Source of the DNA: an uncultured Mollicutes bacterium
Lineage (GTDB): Bacteria; Bacillota_I; Bacilli_A; RFN20; CAG-826
Assembly (NCBI GenBank): GCA_900540385.1
Contig: UQFY01000004.1
Coordinates: 40,094 to 104,093 of the forward strand
Length of the DNA: 64,000 bases
Direction of reading: 5' to 3'
In this document: piece after piece, positions 32,182 to 40,879 of the stretch
How positions within the stretch are numbered: position 1 is the stretch's first letter
Layout of the letters: each line of letters starts with the position of its first letter
Position numbers and translations under genes: made by a program
Notes under the pieces: generated by a model
The model's database searches: none
Told to the model about the DNA's origin: nothing
Seen by the model: the letters and a program-made list of their open reading frames with translations, nothing else

Positions 32182-34383
32182 GTGAAAATACTCGAGGTTT
32201 TAACAGAATACGGAACAAGATCCTTGGATCGGACATTTTCGTATTTATATAACGGAAGTAGACCTATTGGTCCTCGTTTCCGTATCAAAATTGATTTTCA
32301 TGGCCGTTTAGTCATGGGATTCATTTTATCTAGCGAAGAGACAAGTAAGTCAGTAGAAGAACTTTCAGAAGAAAAAGGCTATCCTCTTAAAATGATTCAA
32401 GAGGAAGATGTTGTCGATATAGAGCCTTTAATCGATGAAAATATGTTTCTGCTTGCTAAGAAGGTGGCAAGTTATTATTGTTCACCTCTTATCAGTGTCA
32501 TTCAAACCATGTTGCCTATTACTTTGTCCCCGAAAAGTTCTTCTTTGCGTGGACCAAAGATTGCCTATGAGAAATACTTAGAAATCCTTGATAAGAAAGA
32601 GGATGGACTCACCGACAAACAAATCGAAATCCTCCGTCTTATTTCTAAAAACTCCCCGATTTTGAAAAAAGAAGCAGGATCGCCTTCCGTTGTTGAAAAA
32701 CTCATCGAAAAAGGGAAAATAAGACTTTTTAAAAAAGAAAAAGAGCGTTACCAAATTCCTCTTGCCGAACGAGAAGAAATTCATGAAATGACCCCTTTGC
32801 AAAAGAAAGCTTACGAAGACATATTGTCTTCCTCGAAATCCGTTATTCTCCTACAAGGGGTTACCGGATCTGGAAAAACGGAAGTATATCTCCGCCTTTC
32901 AGAAACCATTTTCCAACAAGGGAAAACGGTTTTAATGCTCGTTCCTGAAATCAATTTAACTCCCCGCATGGTGGAATATTTCTCGAGACGTTTTGGCAAT
33001 AAGATTGCCATTCTTCATTCTGAATTAACCCCAGCGGAACGTTATGATGAATACCGAAGGATTGCTAGAGGTGAGGCTTCTATTGTCGTGGGAGCTAGAA
33101 GTGCGGTTTTTGCACCTTTAAAGAACATTGGCCTTATCATCCTAGACGAAGAGCACGTTGAATCTTATAAGCAAGATAATGCGCCTTATTATCACGCTAG
33201 AGAAGTGGCGATTATGAGAGGAGAAATGGAAGGCTGCAAGGTTCTTTTAGGCTCTGCAACCCCAACCCTTGAAAGCAAAGCCAGGGCCCTTCGTGGTGTT
33301 TATGGTTACGCGGAAATGAAAGAAAGGGTAAACAAAAAAGCTCTCCCTAAAACCTACATCGTAGATTTAACTGACCGAAGAAACTTCAACGGTTCTAGTG
33401 AAAAACTCTCCCTTCCTTTGCAAACTAAAATTCGAGAAAAAGTATCCAAACACGAGCAAATCCTTTTGCTGATCAATCGTCGTGGCTATTGGACGGGAGT
33501 CAATTGTCCAAAATGTGGCTATATATTCACTTGCCCTAATTGTGGAGGGAACCTTACCTATCATTCGGAAGATAACATGTTAAAATGCCACCATTGTGGC
33601 TATGTTTCTCTTTTCCCTGCTTATTGTCCAGAATGCGGCAATAACAAACTTAGAAGAATTGGCTATGGCACAGAAAGGGTCGTCAAAGAATTAGAAGATC
33701 TTTTTCCAGGAGTTAGGGTCGCAAGAATGGACTCAGACGTTGGGAAAGTCTCAAAAAATGTCGAAAAAATACTCAAAGAGTTCCATGATGGAAAATACGA
33801 CATCCTTGTCGGCACCCAAATGATTGCAAAAGGCCACGATTTTCCTTTGGTTACGTTAAGTGCCGTTGTTTTAGCCGATATCGGTTTGTCTTTGCCTACC
33901 TACCGTGCAGCCGAAAGGACTTTCCAACTCATTGCCCAAGCCGTTGGAAGAAGCGGACGCTCAGAGAAAACAGGCGAAGCGATGATTCAAACCTATAATC
34001 CAGGTCATTACGCTATCCAATTAGGCGCAAAACAAGACTACGACAATTTCTTTATTCAAGAAATGAAACAAAGAAAGATCACCAAATATCCACCTTATTT
34101 CAATCTCATTCTTCTTGAATTCCAAGGCGCGAATGAAGAAAAACTCATGGGTGCAGCCTATGATTTCAAAAAAGAAATGAACAATCTACACCTAGAAAAC
34201 CTAGAGATAGTGGGCCCTATTGTCCCATATTATTCGTTGAATCAAGGCAAATATAAGCGGGTTTTGCTCCTAAAATTTAAGAAAAGAGAAACGATCGAAG
34301 GAGCTTTAGAAGCTCTTTTGTCCCGTTATAATGGGATTTCAGGAGTGGACCTCCGTGTTAACGTTGACCCCCTAGATTATTGA
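32182..34383 (+). CDS. priA: Primosomal protein N' (replication restart helicase)
   Basis: 733 residues with GTG start. N-terminal DNA-binding part (~1-110), helicase lobes with Walker A GVTGSGKTEVYL (~228-239), DEEH box ILDEEHVESYKQD (~318-330), then a zinc-binding insertion with eight Cys (CPKCGYIFTCPNCGG...CHHCGY...CPECG, ~438-490), and motifs V/VI ending in QAVGRSGRSEKTGEA. PriA loads the replicative helicase at stalled forks. It is the normal size. A TATAAT box directly in front gives it a leaderless promoter of its own within the gmk cluster. Confidence 0.95.
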   Translation: MKILEVLTEYGTRSLDRTFSYLYNGSRPIGPRFRIKIDFHGRLVMGFILSSEETSKSVEELSEEKGYPLKMIQEEDVVDIEPLIDENMFLLAKKVASYYCSPLISVIQTMLPITLSPKSSSLRGPKIAYEKYLEILDKKEDGLTDKQIEILRLISKNSPILKKEAGSPSVVEKLIEKGKIRLFKKEKERYQIPLAEREEIHEMTPLQKKAYEDILSSSKSVILLQGVTGSGKTEVYLRLSETIFQQGKTVLMLVPEINLTPRMVEYFSRRFGNKIAILHSELTPAERYDEYRRIARGEASIVVGARSAVFAPLKNIGLIILDEEHVESYKQDNAPYYHAREVAIMRGEMEGCKVLLGSATPTLESKARALRGVYGYAEMKERVNKKALPKTYIVDLTDRRNFNGSSEKLSLPLQTKIREKVSKHEQILLLINRRGYWTGVNCPKCGYIFTCPNCGGNLTYHSEDNMLKCHHCGYVSLFPAYCPECGNNKLRRIGYGTERVVKELEDLFPGVRVARMDSDVGKVSKNVEKILKEFHDGKYDILVGTQMIAKGHDFPLVTLSAVVLADIGLSLPTYRAAERTFQLIAQAVGRSGRSEKTGEAMIQTYNPGHYAIQLGAKQDYDNFFIQEMKQRKITKYPPYFNLILLEFQGANEEKLMGAAYDFKKEMNNLHLENLEIVGPIVPYYSLNQGKYKRVLLLKFKKRETIEGALEALLSRYNGISGVDLRVNVDPLDY

Positions 34384-34422
34384 TTTTGAAGGAAAAAGAT
34401 ATTCTTCCTTATAAGGAAGCTA

Positions 34423-34431
34423 TGCTATAAT
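34423..34431 (+). promoter_or_regulatory. Extended -10 promoter TGCTATAAT
   Basis: TATAAT 34426-34431 with TGC before it; predicted start near 34438, giving a short leader with GAAGGA before ATG 34454. A CTTCCTTATAAGGAAG palindrome precedes it (34404-34419). Confidence 0.6.
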
Positions 34432-34453
34432 TTTGAGCGAAGGAAAATATACA

Positions 34454-34981
34454 ATGATTACGATTCAAGTTCTCGGCTTAGACCAATATGTTATTGGTCA
34501 TTATTCCAAAGATTCCACAGCGGATATCGCCAATATCCTCGAAACCACAGAAGATGAAATTAACTTCTACGCCCCATGTGATTCTTTGCTTTTCCACAAT
34601 GGAGTGGAACAAACCTCATGGAATACAGTGGTGTTTGTCAAAATTCCAAAAAAATATGAAATTTTTGAAGCGAAATTAGCGGATTATCTTTTGAAGACTT
34701 TAAAAGAATTCTCTATCAACGTGGAGATTAATTTCGAATATATTGCCGAAGGAAAGAGCTATGAGTACGTCAATGAATCTTATCCTCGTTTCTTAACGGA
34801 AAAGAATATTGTCAACGTCAATGACATGGATGATTCTGATGAAGACGATGAAACGACAGATGATGCCGATCCACGTGATAGAAGCGATTTGGATTATAAC
34901 GATCCTGACCAGCTCTATTTAGGAAACGCCTTTGAAGGAAAAGAAAAAGAACTTGACGAATTAAATAAAAAATCGAAATAA
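34454..34981 (+). CDS. Acidic hypothetical protein between priA and the rsmB-like gene
   Basis: 175 residues from ATG 34454, which has GAAGGA upstream; an in-frame TTG at 34433 would add seven residues next to the -10 box. No family is recognised. An N-terminal globular part (~1-115, with FYAPCDSLLFHNGVEQTSWNTVVFVKIP) is followed by a strongly acidic low-complexity tail (DDSDEDDETTDDADPRD, ~122-138) and a charged end. The overall plan of a small fold plus acidic tail recalls RNA polymerase delta subunit, but the sequence does not match it well. It is followed 17 bp later by the degenerate RsmB gene and may share its transcript. Confidence 0.65.
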   Translation: MITIQVLGLDQYVIGHYSKDSTADIANILETTEDEINFYAPCDSLLFHNGVEQTSWNTVVFVKIPKKYEIFEAKLADYLLKTLKEFSINVEINFEYIAEGKSYEYVNESYPRFLTEKNIVNVNDMDDSDEDDETTDDADPRDRSDLDYNDPDQLYLGNAFEGKEKELDELNKKSK

Positions 34982-34998
34982 ACTGAGGAAACACATTT

Positions 34999-36333
34999 AT
35001 GCAAGAATTTGATTTAGCGGAAAACATACTCGAAGACATCGTTGTTAACGATACCCTTTTTAACGACGCTTTAAAGAAAGTCTTCCAAGCCAATCCGGCT
35101 CTTCGTCCAATGCGCGCCATGGTTGCTGGAATTGTCGGTTGTGAGCTTCGTCACCATTTACTTTTTGAATACTTACTTGCCGAATATAAAGATTTGACCC
35201 CAGAAGAAAAGAGAACCATTTCTCTTACTTTGGCCGATCTTTATTTCTACAAACACATCGAAAAAGAACAAATGCTTGGCATTTTGAAAGAAAAGATTGG
35301 CGAAGAAAAATATAAGGAAATCAGCCCACTTTTAGACAAAGTAAGCACGGATGGACCTTATCTTCCAGATAATCTTTCCAAACAATCCAACCGTTATCTT
35401 TCCTTACGCTTTAACACCCCGGAATGGGTTTTAAAAATCTTTGAGCATTATGGCTTTGGCGCAACTTATAAGATTCTTAAAAAGAATAATCGCCCATTTG
35501 CCTACTACGTCCGTGTGAGAACCTCTTTAATGCCTACGGAAGAAGTTTTGAAAAACAATCCTGATTTCCAAAAAACAAATGTTGACGATGTTCTTTTATA
35601 TACTGGAAAGACCTCTTTACGCAAAAATGATTTGGTGAAGAGCGGTGTCCTTTTCAAAGAGAAACCAGTCACGAAAGAAATCATTGATAAATATCGTATC
35701 GAAGAACCAAAAGAGCTCTTTGTTTATAACGGAAACCTCGATTCTTCCCTTTTAAAAGAAATCATCGAGAATTATGGCTCCTCCATTGGCATCAACATGG
35801 GCGTTAAGAGCTTTGATAATTATGCGGATGTCTCTCGCATCATTCGTCAAAAGCAATTAAAGAACATCAATTTCTTTGCTTCTAGCTTAGATTCCTTGCT
35901 TGTTTCTATCTCTCGTCCACAAGATTTGGTCATTGTTGCACCTGATTCTTCTAATTTTGATCTCATCCGTGAACAACCAGATTATCTCCTTCATTTTAAG
36001 AAGAATGGCATGGATGAATTATTTGCCCAAGAAAAAGAAGCGCTCTCTGAATGCTCCAAATTTGTAGCAGAAGGCGGAACTCTTATTTATATGATTTACA
36101 CCATCTCTAAAAAAGAGGGTCATCAAACCGTCAACGAATTCCTTACAAACCATCCGGAATTCCATTTCGTGGAAGAGAAACAATGCTTCCCATACGAAGA
36201 AAACGAAACCTCTCTCTACTATGCCGTCTTACATAAAGACAGCAACCTTGCAAAAGAAGGAACGCCTTTAGCAAAAGAGATGTTAAACGAAACCTCCAAT
36301 ATTCAAAACACTACCCTAGCATCTGATAAATAA
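34999..36333 (+). CDS. RsmB-family protein lacking catalytic motifs (probable pseudoenzyme)
   Basis: 444 residues in the rsmB position before rlmN. The N-terminal NusB-like helical domain (~1-125) and the middle NTPEWVLKIFEHYGFGATYKILKKNN...VRVRTSL (~138-175) align well with RsmB, the 16S rRNA m5C967 methyltransferase. The SAM loop (normally AAPGGKT) is replaced by YNGNLDSSLLK. Motif IV DAPCSG is V313-A-P-D316-S-S, so the Cys is lost. Motif VI, normally Y-S-T-C, reads Y364-M-I-Y367, so the catalytic Cys is lost as well. The frame is intact with normal codon use, so it appears to be kept for a non-catalytic role such as RNA or ribosome binding. Confidence 0.8.
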   Translation: MQEFDLAENILEDIVVNDTLFNDALKKVFQANPALRPMRAMVAGIVGCELRHHLLFEYLLAEYKDLTPEEKRTISLTLADLYFYKHIEKEQMLGILKEKIGEEKYKEISPLLDKVSTDGPYLPDNLSKQSNRYLSLRFNTPEWVLKIFEHYGFGATYKILKKNNRPFAYYVRVRTSLMPTEEVLKNNPDFQKTNVDDVLLYTGKTSLRKNDLVKSGVLFKEKPVTKEIIDKYRIEEPKELFVYNGNLDSSLLKEIIENYGSSIGINMGVKSFDNYADVSRIIRQKQLKNINFFASSLDSLLVSISRPQDLVIVAPDSSNFDLIREQPDYLLHFKKNGMDELFAQEKEALSECSKFVAEGGTLIYMIYTISKKEGHQTVNEFLTNHPEFHFVEEKQCFPYEENETSLYYAVLHKDSNLAKEGTPLAKEMLNETSNIQNTTLASDK

Positions 36334-36334
36334 T

Positions 36335-37375
36335 ATGAAGAAAAACTTATTTGGCTACACCCTAAAAGCGTTGGAAGAGGAAATGCTTTCCCTCGGGGAA
36401 AAGAAATTCCGCGCCATTCAGCTTTACACTTGGATCTACGTTAAAAAAGTCTACGATTTTGATTCCATGACCGACATATCCAAGACTTTTCGTGAGACCT
36501 TAAAAGAGAATTATTGCCTCACGCTTCCTAAAATCTATACCCAACAGGTTGCAGAAGATGGCACCATCAAACTTCTTCTTGAAATGGAAGATGGAGCAAA
36601 AGTGGAAACCGTCTTGATGCGTTACGATTATGGCAACGCCATCTGTGTTTCTAGCCAGGTGGGTTGCGCAATGGGTTGCGCTTTCTGCGCCTCTGGACTT
36701 CTTAAAAAAGAAAGAAACCTCACTTCCGCTGAAATGGTTGGCGAAGTGATCGCTATGAATCAAATCCTCTATGAGGTTGGAGAAAATGTTACCCACATTG
36801 TCGTGATGGGAACTGGTGAACCATTTGATAATTACGATAATGTGTCAAGCTTTATCCATATTATGAACGAAGCAAAAGGCTTAGCGATTGGTGCAAGACA
36901 CATTACCGTCTCTACTTGTGGTGTCATTCCTGGCATTGAAAAATATGCGAACGAAGGAATCCAAGTTAACTTAGCCATCTCTCTTCACGCTCCAAATAAT
37001 AAGATTCGCTCTTCTTTGATGAAGATCAATAACGCCTATCCTTTAGAGGAATTGATCCCTGCCGTTAAAGAATATGTTGAAAAGAGCGGAAGAAGAGTTA
37101 CCTTTGAATACATCATGATCAAAGGAGTGAATGACTCTATTGAAAATGCTAAGGAATTAGTGGAGCTCTTACGCGGCGTATTCTGCTACGTGAATTTAAT
37201 CCCATTAAATCCTGTAAAAGAAAAACCATTTGAAAGAAGCGAAAAAGAAACCACCAAGCGTTTCTCCGTTTACTTAAATTCTCATGGTGTTAATTGCACT
37301 GTAAGAAAAGAGTGGGGAACAGGGATTGATGCTGCGTGTGGACAGCTTCGTGCGAAAGTCATGAAAGGGGAATAA
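36335..37375 (+). CDS. rlmN: 23S rRNA (adenine2503-C2)/tRNA methyltransferase RlmN
   Basis: 346 residues. Radical SAM enzyme: the cluster motif is CAMGCAFCASG (~112-122), with the following GEVIAMNQ and MGTGEPFDNYDNV segments. The second catalytic Cys lies in IDAACGQLRAK near the C-terminus. It methylates A2503 of 23S rRNA and A37 of some tRNAs, aiding accuracy. It starts 1 bp after the rsmB-like gene and precedes the phosphatase by 3 bp, the classic order of Bacillota. Confidence 0.96.
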   Translation: MKKNLFGYTLKALEEEMLSLGEKKFRAIQLYTWIYVKKVYDFDSMTDISKTFRETLKENYCLTLPKIYTQQVAEDGTIKLLLEMEDGAKVETVLMRYDYGNAICVSSQVGCAMGCAFCASGLLKKERNLTSAEMVGEVIAMNQILYEVGENVTHIVVMGTGEPFDNYDNVSSFIHIMNEAKGLAIGARHITVSTCGVIPGIEKYANEGIQVNLAISLHAPNNKIRSSLMKINNAYPLEELIPAVKEYVEKSGRRVTFEYIMIKGVNDSIENAKELVELLRGVFCYVNLIPLNPVKEKPFERSEKETTKRFSVYLNSHGVNCTVRKEWGTGIDAACGQLRAKVMKGE

Positions 37376-37378
37376 AAC

Positions 37379-38158
37379 ATGCCTGAAAGCAAGAATTATC
37401 ACGGAACATATGCCTATAAAACCGATATTGGACGCGTCAGAAAAACCAACGAAGACCGTGCTATTATCCTAATGAATTCCGATAATGAAGTCTTTCTTGC
37501 GGTATCCGATGGTATGGGCGGAAGCGAGAAGGGGGACGTCGCTAGCAAATTAACGATTGACCTTTTGAACGCCTCTTTTAAGAAAAAGAAAAAACATCGT
37601 TATCTTTTCTCTGACAAAAGATGGATTACGAGAACTTGTAAGAGCATCAACAAGAAAATCTATTCCATGGCCGAAAAGGTTAATAAAACCGAAAAAAATT
37701 CGGAAAAAATTGGTATGGGTTGCACCCTTGTTGCCGTTTTGATTTCTGGCGAAAGAATGATGATTGCCAATATTGGTGACTCCCGTGCTTATATGTTGAA
37801 AGACGGCGAGATAAAACAACTCACCACCGATCAAACTTATGTTGAATACCTTCTTAAAACGGGAAAAATCACTGAAGAAGGAGCAAAAACCCATCCTGAC
37901 CGCCACGTTTTAACGAACGCTTTAGGCGTCTATAATTCGCTTTCCTTATCCATTGCCGATAGGCCATATCATGGTGAGAGCATTCTTCTTTGCTCAGATG
38001 GCCTTTATAACAATTTAGATTCTAAAGAAATCGCAAATATTCTTTTAACCGACGAAAGAACCGATCAAAAAGTTGTCTCTTTAATCTCCATTGCTAATCA
38101 CGCTGGGGGATCTGACAATATAGGAATCGCTCTTTGGGAGTGCATAGCCAATGATTGA
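37379..38158 (+). CDS. prpC: PP2C-type protein phosphatase (PrpC/Stp1)
   Basis: 259 residues. Metal-binding PPM motifs: DIGRVRKTNEDRAI (~17-30), VSDGMGGSEKGDVASKL (~43-59), MIANIGDSRAYML (~127-139), LCSDGLYNNL and GGSDNIGIAL. Removes phosphate from Ser/Thr, the partner of the adjacent kinase, together controlling growth, cell wall and translation factors. Overlaps the kinase gene by 8 bp, so the two are translationally coupled. Confidence 0.95.
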   Translation: MPESKNYHGTYAYKTDIGRVRKTNEDRAIILMNSDNEVFLAVSDGMGGSEKGDVASKLTIDLLNASFKKKKKHRYLFSDKRWITRTCKSINKKIYSMAEKVNKTEKNSEKIGMGCTLVAVLISGERMMIANIGDSRAYMLKDGEIKQLTTDQTYVEYLLKTGKITEEGAKTHPDRHVLTNALGVYNSLSLSIADRPYHGESILLCSDGLYNNLDSKEIANILLTDERTDQKVVSLISIANHAGGSDNIGIALWECIAND

Positions 38159-39032
38159 AATTGGTGACAAAATTGATGAACGTTATCGTATAACAGGCCG
38201 TATCGCTCATGGCGGAATGGCTGATGTTTACGAGGCTTTTGATATTGTCTTAAGACGTATTGTGGCTTTAAAAGTCATGCGTGAAGACATGATGAAAGAC
38301 CCAAAGAACATCGAACGTTTTAATCACGAATGCAAAATTGCCTCTTCCTTAAATAATCCCAACATCGTTAAATGGGAAGGGCAAGGCATCATTGATGGTC
38401 GTCCTTATATGGCAAATGAATATGTTGAAGGAAGAACCCTTCGCGATAAGCTCAATGTTGCTGCTGGGCATAACCTTTCTGCTGCCGAAGCGTGTGAAGT
38501 CATGCTTCAATTAACTTCTGGCGTTTCCTATATTCATAATCATGACATTATTCATTGCGATATCAAGCCAGACAATCTTTTCTATTTGGTAGACGGTTCG
38601 ATCAAAATCACGGATTTCGGCATCGCTTCTTTTAAGAATGAAATTGAAGTGGATAAGAACGCCATTAGCGGGACCGTTTATTATTGTGCACCTGAAGTCT
38701 TAATGGGAAAGGAACCTTCTGTTGCCTCCGATATTTATTCGATGGGCGTCGTTTTCTATGAAATTCTTACTGGAACCATTCCTTTTGACGCTCCAAGTCC
38801 AGAAGAAATCGCTTTAAAACAAATCAAAACGAAATTCCCTGAGCCTTCTAAAACTCTCTCTTCGATTCCACCAGCTTTAGATAAAATCATCATCAAAGCT
38901 TGTAGAAAAAGACCGGAAGAAAGATACGCTTCCTCTCTTTTGATGCATCAAGCCATCGAAAACGCTTATAACGACGAAAAGAATTTTAAGGAAAAACGCT
39001 CCTGGATTGCGCGTTTATTTGGATTTAAATAA
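38151..39032 (+). CDS. PknB/PrkC-type Ser/Thr kinase, short form without PASTA domains
   Basis: 293 residues, nearly all kinase domain: glycine loop GRIAHGGMADVY (16-27), Lys41 in VALKVM, catalytic loop HCDIKPDN (135-142), DFG at 155-157 and GTVYYCAPEVL activation segment. The loop reads HCD instead of HRD, so this is a non-RD kinase. After ~265 residues only a basic tail ending RSWIARLFGFK remains; there is no membrane helix and there are no PASTA repeats, which normally sense peptidoglycan in PrkC/StkP. Kinase and phosphatase form a pair. The rsgA gene that normally follows is absent: rpe starts on the last base of the stop codon. Confidence 0.88.
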   Translation: MIEIGDKIDERYRITGRIAHGGMADVYEAFDIVLRRIVALKVMREDMMKDPKNIERFNHECKIASSLNNPNIVKWEGQGIIDGRPYMANEYVEGRTLRDKLNVAAGHNLSAAEACEVMLQLTSGVSYIHNHDIIHCDIKPDNLFYLVDGSIKITDFGIASFKNEIEVDKNAISGTVYYCAPEVLMGKEPSVASDIYSMGVVFYEILTGTIPFDAPSPEEIALKQIKTKFPEPSKTLSSIPPALDKIIIKACRKRPEERYASSLLMHQAIENAYNDEKNFKEKRSWIARLFGFK

Positions 39033-39712
39033 TGAAACTTGATTTAGCCACACTCTCCAAACCGATCATCGCCCCATCGCTTTTAGCCGCGAATCGTAAC
39101 GACTTAGTCAATGAGGCTAAGAAAGCAGAAGAAGACGGAGCCAAATTTCTTCATATTGACGTCATGGATGGGAAATTTGTCCCTAACACCTCTTTTACTT
39201 TGGAAGAGATAGCTCTTCTTACTGACAAACATCACCTTTTAAACGACGTTCACTTAATGATTGAAGAACCAGATTTACATATTGAAGAATATGTCAAAGC
39301 TGGAGCCGATTTACTTACCTTTCATTACGAAGCCTTGCCAGAAGATAGGATTGAGCATTGTATCGACCTGATTCATTCTTGTAATTGCTACGCAGGCATT
39401 TCTATTAAACCAAACACAAAAGTAGAAGTCCTTCTTCCTTATATAAATAAGGTTGATCTTATTCTTTTGATGTCTGTTGAACCGGGGAAAGGCGGTCAAA
39501 AATTCTTCCCTTCCTCTTTAGAAAAATTAGATGAAATCCAAAAGATGCTAAAACCTCTTGTAAAGAAACCTCTTATCGAAATCGATGGAGGAATACAAGA
39601 AATCACCGGGAAAGACGCCCTTCTTCATGGGGCTGAAGTCCTTGTGGCAGGTTCCTATTTATATGGTCATTCCGATATGAAAGAAAGAATAGAGGGATTA
39701 AAATGCAAATAG
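39032..39712 (+). CDS. rpe: Ribulose-phosphate 3-epimerase
   Basis: 226 residues, a TIM barrel. Interconverts ribulose-5-P and xylulose-5-P in the pentose phosphate pathway. Visible motifs: IAPSLLAANRNDL (~11-23), FLHIDVMDGKFVPNTSF (~40-56) with His, Asp and Asp metal/catalytic residues, DVHLMIEEP (~71-79), LLMSVEPGKGGQKFFP (~148-163), and IEIDGGIQ. Overlaps the kinase stop by one base and the next gene by 10 bp. Confidence 0.95.
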   Translation: MKLDLATLSKPIIAPSLLAANRNDLVNEAKKAEEDGAKFLHIDVMDGKFVPNTSFTLEEIALLTDKHHLLNDVHLMIEEPDLHIEEYVKAGADLLTFHYEALPEDRIEHCIDLIHSCNCYAGISIKPNTKVEVLLPYINKVDLILLMSVEPGKGGQKFFPSSLEKLDEIQKMLKPLVKKPLIEIDGGIQEITGKDALLHGAEVLVAGSYLYGHSDMKERIEGLKCK

Positions 39713-40380
39713 TATTCTTTCTATCCTTATCTTTATCTCTTCTAAGCTTCCTTGCTTTCTTTTTCTTTCTTTTTCAAAACAAAAAAGAAGAAAACCTTCC
39801 ATTTTCTTTTCGCCAATATTTCCTTTATGAAGGCTTTGGAGGAAGGAAGAATAATCTCTTAAGAATCTTGCAATCAAGTTTTCTCCTTTTGAATGTCCTT
39901 TCTTCGATTCTTTTCTATTTTTTGCCCATCGATCAAAGTCTTACTTCAAAATATTATTTCCTTCTCCTTGCTATCTTTTTCCTTGTTGCCGACGTTCTTT
40001 ATTTCTTTTTGTCTTTTGTTGATTTCCGAAGAGAAAAGATGAGAATTGCTCTGTTTATGTTTTTTGGCGCCTTTATCACAATCTCAAACGGCATGAGTAG
40101 TTTCATCTTATTGTCTATATCGCGTAAAACCTTAGAAAATAAAGCGTTGCCACTTACTTTTGCAGTTCTTTCCTTCCTCTTTGCTCTTCTATCCTTTTTA
40201 CCTTTGCTCAATCCAAAACTCAATAATTATTCAAAAATGGAAAACGTCACGGAAAAAGACGGTTCTTCTCATTTAGAGAGACCAAAATATTTCGTTATGG
40301 CCTATTCTGAATGGATTCTCACTTTCTTTTTAGAGGCAACTTTCTTAATCGAATATTTATTCTTTTATTTCTCTTTATAA
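39703..40380 (+). CDS. Hypothetical six-helix membrane protein
   Basis: 225 residues, mostly hydrophobic, with about six membrane helices (for example MQIVFFLSLSLSLLSFLAFFFFLF at the start and the segments around 48-70, 78-100, 105-128, 140-162 and 203-223). A polar stretch of some 35 residues precedes the last helix. I recognise no family. Start overlaps rpe by 10 bp, so it is the last gene of the priA-rpe group. Confidence 0.6.
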   Translation: MQIVFFLSLSLSLLSFLAFFFFLFQNKKEENLPFSFRQYFLYEGFGGRKNNLLRILQSSFLLLNVLSSILFYFLPIDQSLTSKYYFLLLAIFFLVADVLYFFLSFVDFRREKMRIALFMFFGAFITISNGMSSFILLSISRKTLENKALPLTFAVLSFLFALLSFLPLLNPKLNNYSKMENVTEKDGSSHLERPKYFVMAYSEWILTFFLEATFLIEYLFFYFSL

Positions 40381-40386
40381 AAAGGT

Positions 40387-40415
40387 AAGAAAAAAACGAG
40401 TCAATTGACTCGTTT
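40387..40415 (-). terminator. Intrinsic terminator of rpmB
   Basis: Perfect stem AAACGAGTC/GACTCGTTT (40394-40402 with 40407-40415), AATT loop, and a U-rich run on the minus strand. Confidence 0.85.
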
Positions 40416-40437
40416 GATTCATTAAAAACTCTAAGAA

Positions 40438-40653
40438 TTAAGCAGCTTTTGCGTCTTTGGAAGCAGCTTTGACGGATTTGTTTAAGCTACGATAGGCGCG
40501 AGCACTCATTCTGACTTCGACCATTTTGCCATTGATGTTGATCTTATACTTTTGAAGGTTAACATTCCATCTACGGCGAGTGGCTAAGACAGAGTGGGAA
40601 CGGGCATTGCCGCTCATTGGGCCTTTTCCGGAAATTGGGCATTTTCTTGACAT
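40438..40653 (-). CDS. rpmB: 50S ribosomal protein L28
   Basis: 71 residues from ATG 40653; an open frame extends 39 codons further upstream but the conserved start is MSRKCPISGKGPMSGNARSHS. RRRWNVNLQKYKININGKMVEVRMSARAYRSL is typical of L28, and GAGGTGATAGTT precedes the start codon. L28 binds the large-subunit rRNA. Only one zinc-type cysteine (Cys5) is present, so it is the C-minus form. It is transcribed alone, divergent from the glycogen operon. Confidence 0.95.
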   Translation of the reverse strand: MSRKCPISGKGPMSGNARSHSVLATRRRWNVNLQKYKININGKMVEVRMSARAYRSLNKSVKAASKDAKAA

Positions 40654-40818
40654 AACTATCACCTCTACGTGCGTAAAATCGCAAAAAAGAATATACCATT
40701 CTTCGCGCCTATGCGCAATGGCAAAATGTGTTTTTCTCTCAAAGGAAGCCAAAAGAAAGAAAAGTTTCAAAAAAACGTAAATTTTTATGCGCTTTTTGGA
40801 ATGAAAACCAGGTCTTTA

Positions 40819-40827
40819 TGGTAAAAT
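40819..40827 (+). promoter_or_regulatory. Extended -10 promoter TGGTAAAAT of the glg operon
   Basis: TAAAAT at 40822-40827 with TGG before it. The predicted leader is about 46 nt and ends in AAGGAGGA before ATG 40880, unlike the leaderless genes. Confidence 0.55.
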
Positions 40828-40879
40828 AAATTTGTTACATAAAACACATATCAAATCTCATTTACGAAGGAGGATAGAC

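Noticed and set aside
34999..36333. Treating the RsmB-like gene as a sequencing artefact or pseudogene
   Set aside because: The frame is open over 444 codons with normal codon use and spacing; the missing motifs are substitutions, not frame breaks.
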